The translations under genes were made by a program, and so were the position numbers. Below the pieces are notes generated by a model. It did no database searches and was not told where the DNA came from. It was given only the letters and a program-made list of their open reading frames with translations. Shown here piece after piece: positions 1 through 6,867 of a DNA stretch of 22,991 nt (the first letter of the stretch is position 1; every line of letters starts with the position of its first letter). Source of the stretch: a virus; IMG/VR virus record IMGVR_UViG_3300000837_000003, positions 1-22,991 of that record. One strand, written 5' to 3'.

Positions 1-193
1 GTTGATTTTGAGTAGTCGTGGCGGCCGGATTTTCTAAAACTGATGTGCCTTGACCGTTGGGAAGTTGTTGTTGCAGCGGCGGTTGATTTTGGCCCTGTTG
101 AGGCATAAAGTTTTGAGGGGCCGGCCCTTGAGGATTGTTAGTAGAAGAAGAACCACCAGAAAAAATTGAACTAATGCCTTCGAAAAAGCCCAT
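1..193 (-). CDS. Gln/Pro-rich virion-associated protein, N-terminal part (partial)
   Basis: This leftward ORF starts at 193 and runs off the left edge, so only about 64 residues are visible. The ATG follows a clear AGGAG-type ribosome binding site at a 5-7 nt spacing, which fixes the start. The protein begins MGFFEGISSIFSGG and continues into a low-complexity stretch rich in Gln, Pro, Asn and Ser with no recognisable domain. It lies just downstream of the portal and a 76-aa protein; the start codon is 1 nt from the stop of the latter. In tailed phages this place often holds scaffold, protease or other head-assembly genes, so a morphogenesis role is a reasonable inference. The visible sequence does not prove it. 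Confidence 0.7.
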   Translation of the reverse strand, partial: MGFFEGISSIFSGGSSSTNNPQGPAPQNFMPQQGQNQPPLQQQLPNGQGTSVLENPAATTTQNQ

Positions 194-194
194 T

Positions 195-425
195 TTAGTC
201 TCCTATGAGGGTTGAAAGAACCTCAATCTTACCCTTAAGGTAAGCCTCATTTTGAATGAAGTCTTGTAAATGTTCTGGGTCTACCTTAAGGGCAAGACGA
301 TCATTAATTGCTTCTGTTCGAAGATTTTTTAAATAAGCTAATTGAATATCTGTAAAACGAGAAGCTATAGCAGTTTCCTCTAAGGATAAATTGAATTGCT
401 CAAATCTAGAAGGCATTAGGTCCAT
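195..425 (-). CDS. small conserved-looking protein downstream of portal
   Basis: A 76-aa protein, mostly helical in appearance, acidic and free of membrane segments. It has a central stretch DIQLAYLKNLRTEAINDRLAL and a C-terminal stretch FIQNEAYLKGKIEVLSTL. Small proteins of this style (a helix, then a hydrophobic-heptad tail with a Y-x-K-G-K-like motif) often sit next to portal genes in phages; their role is unknown to me. It begins 6 nt after the portal stop, and its stop lies 1 nt before the next start, so it is clearly part of the head operon. A second in-frame ATG three codons in (MPSRF...) is an alternative start. An AAGG element lies about 11 nt before the first ATG. Confidence 0.75.
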   Translation of the reverse strand: MDLMPSRFEQFNLSLEETAIASRFTDIQLAYLKNLRTEAINDRLALKVDPEHLQDFIQNEAYLKGKIEVLSTLIGD

Positions 426-431
426 AAAAGT

Positions 432-2372
432 TTAACCTTGAACAGCTTGAAGTGGCGGCGGGAGAGCACGATTTGCAACATTTTGACCAGCAGTTTCAGC
501 AGCTGCACTCTTGCCTGCAACTGATGCTTGAGCATTGATCATTTCTTGTTGTCGGGCTTGCACTTCTTGTTGATTGAGTTCAAAAGGTTTCAGATCAAGA
601 TTCTTCAAACTCATTAGATAGCTGAACATCTTAGGAACATTGTAGCCCATTTGTAGTTGTGGAACTGCTTGTACAGTTTGAAGTGCCATAATTAGTGTTT
701 GAGGATCAACAATCTTGTCTACTGGAATCAGTCCATCTGCAACCTTAAATTGAAGGGCCATTTGTCTCAGAGCAACTGGATCATAGTTGTAACTTTTGTT
801 GTCGACCGCATGATAGATTTCTCCTGCCGGCTGATATTGAAGAATGTTTAGTTTAATAATTTCTTTAATTGGTGTCATTGTTTGATCTTCAATAAACTGT
901 GCAGTCATTCTTTGTCTTCCACTTGAATGACCCATGATTTCATCAAATTCTTGCAGCGTTTTGTTGCCTTTAACAAATTGACCTTGTTGAGCTTGATTTT
1001 GCCCAGAAACGAAATTGGCAAATTGCATCATTTCTCTGGCATCTTGGACAAAAGATGAAGATTGTTCATCTCGGAAGGGGATTGGGAAATAAGCTTCCTG
1101 TAAAGGTTTTCCGTATGCTGCACTACGAACCGGAATTTTTGCAGATGGATTATCTGAATTAATATCTGCTTCTCGAACTCTTGAAGGATCATATAGACCG
1201 CGGTCTGAGACAGACCTCCTCTTCGCAGCGAGCCTAGCATTCCAGAGAGCAGATGCTGTGTCCTGTAGAGGGATGAGTCTAGAAGCAAAGCTTTTCGTTT
1301 GGTAATCAAGACCATCTTCAATTGGTTGTCCAAAAATAATTGGTAAGAAGTCATGGGCATTTGTAAGCCGCTCCCAATAGACCAAAACTTGGTCGTTAAC
1401 GGTAATGAATTTCCAAATTTGCGGGGTATTTTTGGCTGGAACATTCATGTTAAAGTCTGAAGGTATAATTCGACAATATCTAACTATCACTTCATAAATA
1501 TTTTTGTATTCAATTGTTTGTTGATTCTGACCACGAGCCCACTTCATCCAATCCATGCCTTGCACAATACTTTGATTGTTAATCAGTGCATTGAAGTTTA
1601 TTTGTGGTATATAGTAGCGATTCATTGTTGAAAGAGAGGATTGAAAAGCTTCTTTGTGATTTGTAGAATTTTCTAATTCCATCAGGTATTTCTTTAGCGC
1701 AATTCTAGAGAAGAGTTCTACATAGCCAACAAATTCTGCTTTTGAGTGTTGTTCGGCTGGAGCTACTCGAATGTCAAAGAAAGTATTGTAGAGATCCATC
1801 CTCTTTATCTTATTTCCTTCCCAAATTACTTGGGTTGCTTCTGCCTTGAGACCAGAAGAAGAGACTGCTGAGGAAATGTCATAGGTTTTGGTGCGGCACC
1901 AGTCAACTTCTAGTGCGTGCAGATTGTATTTAAGGCCATCACGAAAGAACATCATGAATTCGCGAATCCAAGCTCCTTTTTTGGCTTGAGAATCTATGAT
2001 GGCTTCAAAAGCTTTGGCCGGCTCTTGATTATCTGGGTCGGCGACAAGTGCAAAGATTGGATTTCCACTGAGAAAAACACTAGTCAAGTATGCGAGTTGT
2101 GTTTCTACTTGCGGCTCAACAATTGGAACTACCAAATCTTGAATTCTTCTTTTATCTCCAAGTGCATTGGCACCCCTGGCAAGCAAACTTTCTTGAACTC
2201 TCTGGTTTTCTCGGTAGTATTCAATATCTATTGAAGCTAGTGCATTGCGAATGTCAAAAGTATCTCGAGAAAATTCTACTGTCTGCTTGCAGAAATCAAG
2301 AATAGCCTGTTGTGTATCTGGAGAGAAGAAGATGAAGGAAGTTCCAGAAGGATTTGGAGTCTTGGCAGCCAT
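432..2372 (-). CDS. portal protein (head-tail connector)
   Basis: A 646-aa protein, within the normal size range of phage portal proteins, encoded directly after the large terminase with a 29-nt gap. Portals form the dodecameric ring through which the terminase pumps DNA. Supporting features are the size and position, and a long region alternating helical and beta character. An acidic N-terminal third contains the WEGNKIKRMDLYNTFFDIRVAP segment typical of portal families. The C-terminus is Gln/Ala-rich (about residues 595-646), as often seen in the portal barrel or tail. No catalytic motif is expected. The start at 2372 has only a weak ribosome binding site, so initiation may depend on coupling to the terminase gene. 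I rate the assignment good from synteny and sequence style; it was not checked by profile search. Confidence 0.85.
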   Translation of the reverse strand: MAAKTPNPSGTSFIFFSPDTQQAILDFCKQTVEFSRDTFDIRNALASIDIEYYRENQRVQESLLARGANALGDKRRIQDLVVPIVEPQVETQLAYLTSVFLSGNPIFALVADPDNQEPAKAFEAIIDSQAKKGAWIREFMMFFRDGLKYNLHALEVDWCRTKTYDISSAVSSSGLKAEATQVIWEGNKIKRMDLYNTFFDIRVAPAEQHSKAEFVGYVELFSRIALKKYLMELENSTNHKEAFQSSLSTMNRYYIPQINFNALINNQSIVQGMDWMKWARGQNQQTIEYKNIYEVIVRYCRIIPSDFNMNVPAKNTPQIWKFITVNDQVLVYWERLTNAHDFLPIIFGQPIEDGLDYQTKSFASRLIPLQDTASALWNARLAAKRRSVSDRGLYDPSRVREADINSDNPSAKIPVRSAAYGKPLQEAYFPIPFRDEQSSSFVQDAREMMQFANFVSGQNQAQQGQFVKGNKTLQEFDEIMGHSSGRQRMTAQFIEDQTMTPIKEIIKLNILQYQPAGEIYHAVDNKSYNYDPVALRQMALQFKVADGLIPVDKIVDPQTLIMALQTVQAVPQLQMGYNVPKMFSYLMSLKNLDLKPFELNQQEVQARQQEMINAQASVAGKSAAAETAGQNVANRALPPPLQAVQG

Positions 2373-2401
2373 TTTCTGAGTCTCTTGAGAGAAGAGAAAA
2401 G

Positions 2402-4039
2402 CTAGAAGGCAGAGTTGAAAGAAACAACGGAAGCCGAGTCGGTCTCAATTCCTTCTACTGAAAGAGGCAAAACTGCAAGTGCGGCATATTGAGATTTTAT
2501 ATCGGCGGCGTAGGCAAGATTGTCTAAAATATTATCTACATTGTTTGTTTTGTGGGGTTTGAATTGTGTTGCTTCCCAGATTATATCCGTGTTGAGCGCG
2601 GCCCGCCAAAAGATTTCACCTTTGAGGGCACTTTTAAAGAGAGTCAAGATTCTACTATTTTTAGTCCTCATGCCAGGATAAAGTTCTACAAATTGTATGC
2701 CTTCAATCTTTACTTCGTTGCAAACATGTTGAAACCAAAAGACAAGAGAAGATTGGTAGGAGACAGATTCAACAGCAATTAGAAAACAGCCTTTTTTGAG
2801 TGCCATAGTCAGAGCGGTTTTGATTGTTGCCAGAGGACTGAAAGAGCCTCTTTCCATTTCTACAGCTACTGGCCATTCTTCATAGATTTCATAGTAGATA
2901 ATTGTTGTGTCATCTGCTGAAAGCTTGTCTGTAGCTACGTCAATAATTATAAAACTTGAATGAGGGCAGTCTGCTTCTTCATACGGATTGGCGGGAAGCT
3001 TGGTTGTGTCAAAGACAGAAGTTATGCCAGCTTCGTCATCATTCATTATCTCAGCGAAGAAGGCTTCTGGAGTCCCCATAGCCATATCTTCTCTGAGTTC
3101 TTCCATCAATTCTTCTTTAGATCGTAGTTCAGGCCAAAGAGCAGTTCCATCTACAAGAATTCCAGCAACAATGATACTTTTCCAAGTGCTATTCTTCTTG
3201 AGAAGTTTAAGAATAGAGCCAGGAAAAGAGAACATGTTACCTATATAGAGAGAAATGCAGCCATGAGGAGATTTACTTTTGAGAAGAGTTGCTACCATCC
3301 AACCGAGAAGAGCCTTGCTTTGTGTTGGAGATTCTGCATTTTCTCGAGCTTGCATATCATCCATCAGAATTATATCTGGCCGCTCATTCTTTAAGTTGAG
3401 ACCGCGTGGATCTCCACCACTACCTAGAGCAGCTAGTATGATTGATCTTCCCTGAAAAGAGAACTTTTTAAGATCTGTTCTATCTAATTCTATAGCTATC
3501 TTCCAATCTCCAAAGAGAATTGAAATATTGTCTTCTGAAAGCATGTCACAGATATCTGCAAGAATGTTTTCTGCTTTTTGACTATTGGAACCTACTATCA
3601 GAATAAACTTCTTGCCAGAGAAGAGAATACAGTATAAGATGAACAGCTTAACTAGAGTGGTTTTAGCGTGTCCGCGAGGCCAGCCAATAGCTAGTTTGGG
3701 AAATTTTTCTTCTATCTCGGGCTGATCTTTTTCTGTTCCTGCAAGCATATCTAGAAGAATCTTCCAGACAGCTAAATGCAGAGGCGGGAAGAAAAGAGTA
3801 AAGACTGTTGGCATTACAAGACCAGCAAAGAAATTCAAGTCATCTTTGCAAAGCCGAACAACTTCTTCTCTATTGAAGCCAGCAATTGTTGTATTTTCTA
3901 CTCTTCCTTTTTCTTCTAGCTGCTCATCTTTTAGAGAGTGATCTAATCCTCTTGGTCTATCTCCATACCAACCTTTGCCAGCAACAAACTGAGTATTATG
4001 CCCTCCAGCAGATATTCCAGGACCAACTCCAGTAGCCAT
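2402..4039 (-). CDS. terL: large terminase subunit (TerL)
   Basis: A 545-aa DNA-packaging motor with ATPase and nuclease domains. The N-terminal ATPase shows a Walker A-like motif, GWPRGHAKTT (residues 119-128), and a Walker B motif, IILMDD (223-228). The C-terminal RNase H-like nuclease has candidate acidic residues D367 (FIIIDVATD), E424 (LIAVES) and D503 or D506 (VDNILDNLAYA), the usual three-part pattern. Length and domain order fit the TerL family. The enzyme would dock on the portal encoded immediately downstream and cut concatemeric DNA. Upstream lie a putative small subunit and a small overlapping ORF ending 5 nt before this start. The Walker A has R-G-H-A-K-T-T instead of the P-loop GxGKT, a form common in terminases. 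This is the most secure call in the left arm. Confidence 0.95.
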   Translation of the reverse strand: MATGVGPGISAGGHNTQFVAGKGWYGDRPRGLDHSLKDEQLEEKGRVENTTIAGFNREEVVRLCKDDLNFFAGLVMPTVFTLFFPPLHLAVWKILLDMLAGTEKDQPEIEEKFPKLAIGWPRGHAKTTLVKLFILYCILFSGKKFILIVGSNSQKAENILADICDMLSEDNISILFGDWKIAIELDRTDLKKFSFQGRSIILAALGSGGDPRGLNLKNERPDIILMDDMQARENAESPTQSKALLGWMVATLLKSKSPHGCISLYIGNMFSFPGSILKLLKKNSTWKSIIVAGILVDGTALWPELRSKEELMEELREDMAMGTPEAFFAEIMNDDEAGITSVFDTTKLPANPYEEADCPHSSFIIIDVATDKLSADDTTIIYYEIYEEWPVAVEMERGSFSPLATIKTALTMALKKGCFLIAVESVSYQSSLVFWFQHVCNEVKIEGIQFVELYPGMRTKNSRILTLFKSALKGEIFWRAALNTDIIWEATQFKPHKTNNVDNILDNLAYAADIKSQYAALAVLPLSVEGIETDSASVVSFNSAF

Positions 4040-4044
4040 AGTTT

Positions 4045-4254
4045 TTAGAGTTTAGAAGTCTTAGAAATTTTTAAGTCTGGAAGAAGAGAAGTCAGCAGAG
4101 CGCGGGCCGCAGTATCACTATTCAAACGGAATCTGTTTTTAGACGTGCTCTGGGCTGATTGTTTTCCGTTGGATTCTTTGATCTTTTGTGGAGGGCGGGG
4201 AAGCTGATTTTTCATCTGCGCAGCTAGAAACTTGTGAAAAGTCGGGAGAGGCAT
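4045..4254 (-). CDS. small basic ORF overlapping the small terminase gene
   Basis: A 69-aa ORF in a different frame from the gene upstream. Its first 116 nt overlap the 3' end of the 217-aa gene and the rest fills the gap before TerL. It is rich in Lys, Gln, Ser and Pro and ends in RFRLNSDTAARALLTSLLPDLK, which reads like a genuine amphipathic helix. A GAAGAG element lies before the ATG. In this frame a TGA stands two codons upstream of the ATG, so it cannot simply extend upstream. Two readings are possible: a separate, translationally coupled small protein, or the product of a frameshift late in the small terminase gene. I have no family match. Confidence 0.5.
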   Translation of the reverse strand: MPLPTFHKFLAAQMKNQLPRPPQKIKESNGKQSAQSTSKNRFRLNSDTAARALLTSLLPDLKISKTSKL

Positions 4255-4792
4255 TTGTCAGCTCTTCTATTTCTAAAGTTTGAGAAGAAGAAGAAAGAGA
4301 AGAAGAAGAAAGTTCTTTCATCAAGGCAATTGATGGCATTCCAGCTAAAGATCTTTCAACTCCATCTGCTGTCTGCGAGATTCCAATAACTTCATTTGTC
4401 TTACTCAGACTGTAGGTTGAAATTAGTCGAGAGGGGAGTTGAAGATTGACAATTACAGTTGGGGCTGTTTGTAGATTTTGACCACTAGAAGCAACAGAAG
4501 TTCTTCTCTTCAAACTATTTATCTTTGTAAGAGCTTCAAGAACTTCTCTTGGCCGCAGCATCATTGGAACTAGATGCTCTAGTTTTTCAATCAGCTTATT
4601 CTCTAGAGAGTCTAGGCGAGAATCCCAATCTGAATCTTCTAGAATCTCAGAGCAGCGAAGCTCTGCAACTTCTGTAGCAAAGCTCTCTTCTGCCATCAGT
4701 TGACTGATATAAGAAGGGGTACAACCTACTGCTGAAGCTACAATAGCAGGGGAGATACCTTGGCCGAGAAGTTCTTTGATTCGCTCTTTCAT
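4139..4792 (-). CDS. terS: putative small terminase subunit / HTH DNA-binding protein
   Basis: A 217-aa protein starting MKERIKELLGQGISPAIVASAVGCTPSYISQLM, a clear helix-turn-helix (residues about 1-33) of the kind small terminase subunits use to recognise packaging sites. It is followed by a predicted helical, charged region (about 40-95: DSRLDSLENKLIEKLEHLVPMMLRPREVLEALTKINSLKRR), matching the oligomerisation core plus the conserved LKRR-type segment. The C-terminal third is Ser/Thr-rich and probably disordered (an SSSSLSSSS run near 170). It lies one short ORF upstream of TerL, the canonical place for TerS. The alternative is an unrelated HTH regulator, but position and length favour TerS. 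No strong ribosome binding site is visible. Confidence 0.7.
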   Translation of the reverse strand: MKERIKELLGQGISPAIVASAVGCTPSYISQLMAEESFATEVAELRCSEILEDSDWDSRLDSLENKLIEKLEHLVPMMLRPREVLEALTKINSLKRRTSVASSGQNLQTAPTVIVNLQLPSRLISTYSLSKTNEVIGISQTADGVERSLAGMPSIALMKELSSSSLSSSSQTLEIEELTNASPDFSQVSSCADEKSASPPSTKDQRIQRKTISPEHV

Positions 4793-4843
4793 AAGAAAGA
4801 AGTCCGTTGAAGATTGAGATGCGGGGCGCGCCAGCTAAAAGAT

Positions 4844-4990
4844 TTATTTGAGAGGGATAATCTTAGCAAGGGCCGCGCAGGCAAGACCAGCTGCAATCAA
4901 TCTGAGAGTCCAGTCAGCGAGTGGAGGCCAAGGAATAGCTGCAAGCAAGAAGAGAATAAAGCTGGCAACAAGAAGAATAGTTGAGATCAT
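4844..4990 (-). CDS. small two-helix membrane protein (48 aa)
   Basis: A 48-aa protein beginning MISTILLVASFILFLLAAIPW and ending in LIAAGLACAALAKIIPLK. It has two hydrophobic stretches (residues about 3-19 and 29-44) separated by a short PWPPLADWT turn, so a helical hairpin in the membrane is likely. A strong ribosome binding site (AAGGAG) stands about 6 nt before the ATG. The ATG overlaps the stop of the preceding 58-aa gene (ATGA), so the two are co-translated. Tiny two-segment membrane proteins beside packaging genes are sometimes holins or lysis accessories. No lysin is visible here, so that role is only an inference. Confidence 0.7.
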   Translation of the reverse strand: MISTILLVASFILFLLAAIPWPPLADWTLRLIAAGLACAALAKIIPLK

Positions 4991-5163
4991 TTAACTCTCC
5001 TTAGAGTTCTTTTACGAAGGAAATCTCTATACCTTTTGAGGGCTGCTTCTTTTTCTTTCTTCTTCTTGTTTCTATCTCGGGCCTGTAGCCAGTAGATAAG
5101 ACCGAGCCCCCAGCAGAGAAGAAGCCAGAATCCCAACATAAGAAATCCAATAGTCGGGTCCAT
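4987..5163 (-). CDS. small single-pass membrane protein with basic tail (58 aa)
   Basis: A 58-aa protein. Residues about 4-26 (TIGFLMLGFWLLLCWGLGLIYWL) form one transmembrane segment. It is followed by a very basic tail with a KKKKEKEAA stretch and a KRTLRR C-terminus, suggesting N-out/C-in topology. It overlaps the following 48-aa membrane protein by 4 nt (ATGA). The ATG has no good ribosome binding site. The pair resembles small lysis or membrane-remodelling cassettes, but neither protein has the length or periplasmic coiled coil of a spanin. The function is unknown. Confidence 0.6.
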   Translation of the reverse strand: MDPTIGFLMLGFWLLLCWGLGLIYWLQARDRNKKKKEKEAALKRYRDFLRKRTLRRVK

Positions 5164-5168
5164 AGCTT

Positions 5169-5411
5169 TTAGAGGCTCTCATAAGTTTGAACTGAATTTT
5201 TGTAGGTTGAGAGAAACTTGTTGTAGGGAAGGCCAGTTGAAATAATTCTTCCGTCAGAAGAAGAAGAGGGAGCGCCGCCCTTGGAAACTTTTATTGAGAA
5301 AAAGAGAAAAGACAGAAGGGCGGCCAGAGAGGATCTTCTATTCACTGGTGATAAATAATAGCAGGGGCGGGCAGAGAGGACAAACAAAAACACAATGGGG
5401 AATCTCTTCAA
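5169..5411 (-). CDS. possible small membrane/secreted ORF, non-ATG start
   Basis: An 80-aa reading frame that opens with TTG at 5411. An internal GTG at 5345 would give a 58-aa protein, VNRRSSLAALLSFLFFSI..., with a basic N-terminus followed by a hydrophobic segment like a signal anchor. The C-terminal part (SDGRIISTGLPYNKFLSTYKNSVQTYESL) reads like normal protein and ends 5 nt before the next gene. Neither start has a convincing ribosome binding site. The TTG start coincides with a recurrent intergenic sequence element (5392-5407), so the longer form may instead be untranslated leader. If real, it would be the first gene of the leftward operon. Confidence 0.35.
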   Translation of the reverse strand: MKRFPIVFLFVLSARPCYYLSPVNRRSSLAALLSFLFFSIKVSKGGAPSSSSDGRIISTGLPYNKFLSTYKNSVQTYESL

Positions 5412-5602
5412 CTCTCAAAAGAAGAAAAAAGAAAAAGAAAAGCAGAAGAAAGAAGAAGAAGAAAATCAGTAAGTTTTACCGGTTGGTTTTTTTAATTTGA
5501 AAAAAGTTTAGTAAATTTTGTTGAATTCTATGGGATACTGGCGAGTTGACTGATCCAAAAAGGTCTTTGCCCCCTCTCGACTACAATTTGTCTGATTCAT
5601 GT

Positions 5603-5656
5603 TGCTTACTACTGTTTGTTGTCTACAGATTGCAGCCTAGCTGTTGGTAGTAAGCA
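5603..5656. repeat. 10-bp perfect inverted repeat
   Basis: TGCTTACTAC (5603-5612) and GTAGTAAGCA (5647-5656) are perfect reverse complements separated by 34 nt. The spacing suits either a paired operator or a long stem-loop. No T-run follows on the + strand, so it is not a simple terminator. Confidence 0.7.
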
Positions 5657-5715
5657 GGAATAGTTCTGTCAGATAGAACTTAGGACTGACAGGCAGAACT
5701 AGCAAGACTGGCAGA

Positions 5716-5736
5716 ATGTGACAATCTACGTCACAT
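5716..5736. promoter_or_regulatory. operator-like palindrome ATGTGAC-N7-GTCACAT
   Basis: A 21-bp element with perfect 7-bp arms and a 7-nt spacer. The half-site extended by two bases, ACGTCACAT, occurs at 5728-5736 and again at 5772-5780, 44 bp away. The geometry is that of a dimeric repressor or CRP-like binding site. No regulator gene is visible in the window except possibly the HTH protein at 4139-4792. Confidence 0.55.
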
Positions 5737-5911
5737 GCTAACCCGTTGATTTTAAACGAATCTGCCGAGAAACGTCACATTTCAGCTAGGATTGTCTCCA
5801 GTTGACGACACTAGCAAACTGACAGATCGAGCTAAGCCCTTGATTCTAAAGGATTTTCAGGTTTTGGGCTGCTGGCACGTCGTCTGCTTTGTGTGTAGTG
5901 TTTTTTTTCTT

Positions 5912-5940
5912 TTGATTTTAGGTTTGAACTTAACTAACTT
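5912..5940 (+). promoter_or_regulatory. weak sigma70-like promoter candidate for first rightward gene
   Basis: TTGATT (5912-5917), a 17-nt spacer, then TAACTT (5935-5940). Both boxes deviate from consensus. The predicted start near 5947 would produce a leader of about 115 nt containing the two hairpins at 5993-6040 ahead of the 6063 gene. Spacing and position support it; the weak boxes argue for caution. Confidence 0.3.
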
Positions 5941-5992
5941 CGACTTTAGTGGTCCGGAACCCAAGGGGAAAACTATCGGCTAGAACTCAGAG

Positions 5993-6040
5993 AACTAGCA
6001 CATTCGATTGAGTGAGCTAGTTTCCTGCGCCTAGCAGGAA
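5993..6040 (+). promoter_or_regulatory. tandem hairpins in 5' leader of the 246-aa gene
   Basis: Two stems lie back to back just upstream of the start codon. The first pairs AACTAGC (5993-5999) with GCTAGTT (6016-6022). The second pairs TTCCTGC (6022-6028) with GCAGGAA (6034-6040) around a 5-nt loop. GCTAG at 6016-6020 can alternatively pair with CTAGC at 6031-6035, which would break both stems. This is a leader with two mutually exclusive folds, or a pair of protein-binding hairpins protecting the mRNA 5' end. The second stem ends 22 nt before the first ATG. Confidence 0.5.
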
Positions 6041-6062
6041 TCAGAAAATCTAACTTCATAGG

Positions 6063-6803
6063 ATGATTGCAAACATCATGGCTACACTCATGGTTTTGAA
6101 AACTGGTAATTTCGTCGGTAAGACTGTCGCTGTTGCGGACAAGGACGGTTTTCGCGAAGTAGTTGGAGCGAATCAGATTCCGGGCTTCCGTTATTCTTTT
6201 GTCAGTTTCAAGGCAAAGAGCGGTCTGCAATCCTTCGCGGCACAGACTCCGGTAGTTTCGCTCAAGGATGTTTTGGCAACAGCCAAGGGAACAGAATTTG
6301 TCGAAGGATTGATCGCAGACTATCAAGATTCACTGGTGCGAAAGGTTGTTGAAGCAAAAGAACTCGGAAGCATTCTGCCGAGGATTGAATCAATCGAAGT
6401 AGACGGCACGACAGTCAATGATTTGAATGTCTCGGCAATGGTTGCAGACTACTTCGACACGACGAGAGATCGGAGCGGAATCACACGAGAGCAGGTTATG
6501 GAATGGGTCAAGAATGTTTGGACTGAAGCATTTGCGACTAGGCAGGTTGAACTCAATCCGCAGATTCCGACTGAACGAATCACGATGATGGTCACAGCCT
6601 ATTCCAGCTACTTCAAAGCTATCTGCGGACGTCAGAGCGGACTGGCAAAGGAAGTTCTAATTTCCTGCCGCCAAGTTCTTACAAAGCTAACTGAACTTGG
6701 CAAGCTTCCCGAAGATGATCCGATTACGGAGTATCTGATTGAAAAGATTGCAAGCTTCATGCAAGAAGGAAGCAAAGCACAAATTCTTGCGGACGCGGTC
6801 TAG
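6063..6803 (+). CDS. unknown 246-aa protein, first gene of right arm
   Basis: I do not recognise the family. The N-terminal 60 residues look beta-rich (MVLKTGNFVGKTVAVADKDG...YSFVSFKAK). The rest looks helical, with GITREQVMEWVKNVWTEAF (about 136-154) and a C-terminal helix ending QILADAV. No membrane segment or catalytic motif is visible. Start choice is open: the ATG at 6063 has AGG directly touching it, too close to act as a ribosome binding site. The ATG at 6078 (MATLMVLKTG...) follows a distant GGATGA. Base composition is visibly richer in G and C than the neighbours, with many GCG, CGG and CGA codons. Placed behind a structured leader and ahead of a strong hairpin, it is probably abundant. 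Its helical half resembles the protein at 12096-12725 in layout, possibly a distant paralogue. Confidence 0.85.
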   Translation: MIANIMATLMVLKTGNFVGKTVAVADKDGFREVVGANQIPGFRYSFVSFKAKSGLQSFAAQTPVVSLKDVLATAKGTEFVEGLIADYQDSLVRKVVEAKELGSILPRIESIEVDGTTVNDLNVSAMVADYFDTTRDRSGITREQVMEWVKNVWTEAFATRQVELNPQIPTERITMMVTAYSSYFKAICGRQSGLAKEVLISCRQVLTKLTELGKLPEDDPITEYLIEKIASFMQEGSKAQILADAV

Positions 6804-6820
6804 AAATTTCTAGCTAGATT

Positions 6821-6867
6821 CCAGACAAAGCCTATCAGTCTTAAAGGATTGGTAGGCTTTAGTCTGG
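6821..6867 (+). terminator. long hairpin after the 246-aa gene
   Basis: CCAGACAAAGCCTATC (6821-6836) pairs with GGTAGGCTTTAGTCTGG (6851-6867), giving about 16 pairs with one G-T and one bulged A around a 14-nt loop. No T-run follows, so it is at best an imperfect terminator and may be an mRNA-stabilising 3' structure. GTCTGGC (6862-6868) can instead pair with GCCAGA (6875-6880), forming a competing smaller hairpin that would open the base of the large one. Confidence 0.5.

Larger units (their letters stand above)
5412..6062. promoter_or_regulatory. divergent control region between left and right arms
   Basis: About 650 nt with no convincing gene, lying between the leftward packaging genes and the rightward genes. 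From left to right it holds: a purine tract on the + strand (about 5420-5465); an inverted repeat TGCTTACTAC/GTAGTAAGCA (5603-5612 and 5647-5656); CTGnCAG-type repeats at 5666, 5686, 5708 and 5819; and a palindrome ATGTGAC-N7-GTCACAT (5716-5736) with a half copy at 5772-5780. It continues with eight CTAGC/GCTAG boxes between 5637 and 6035, a weak promoter candidate at 5912-5940, and two tandem hairpins at 5993-6040. The density of dyads indicates transcriptional control of both arms. A TTG-initiated 63-aa frame at 5792-5983 was not accepted as a gene. Confidence 0.7.

Noticed and set aside
5294-5500. 68-aa plus-strand ORF, very Lys/Arg-rich
   Set aside because: It lies across a purine tract and overlaps the leftward 80-aa frame. 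Its KKKK/RRKK run is a by-product of AAG/AGA repeats, and it has no plausible ribosome binding site for a real gene.
5792-5983. 63-aa plus-strand ORF with a hydrophobic stretch in the control region
   Set aside because: It needs a TTG start with AGG almost touching it, overlaps iterated operator motifs and the promoter candidate, and its hydrophobic part comes from a T-run. A real small membrane protein is not excluded.
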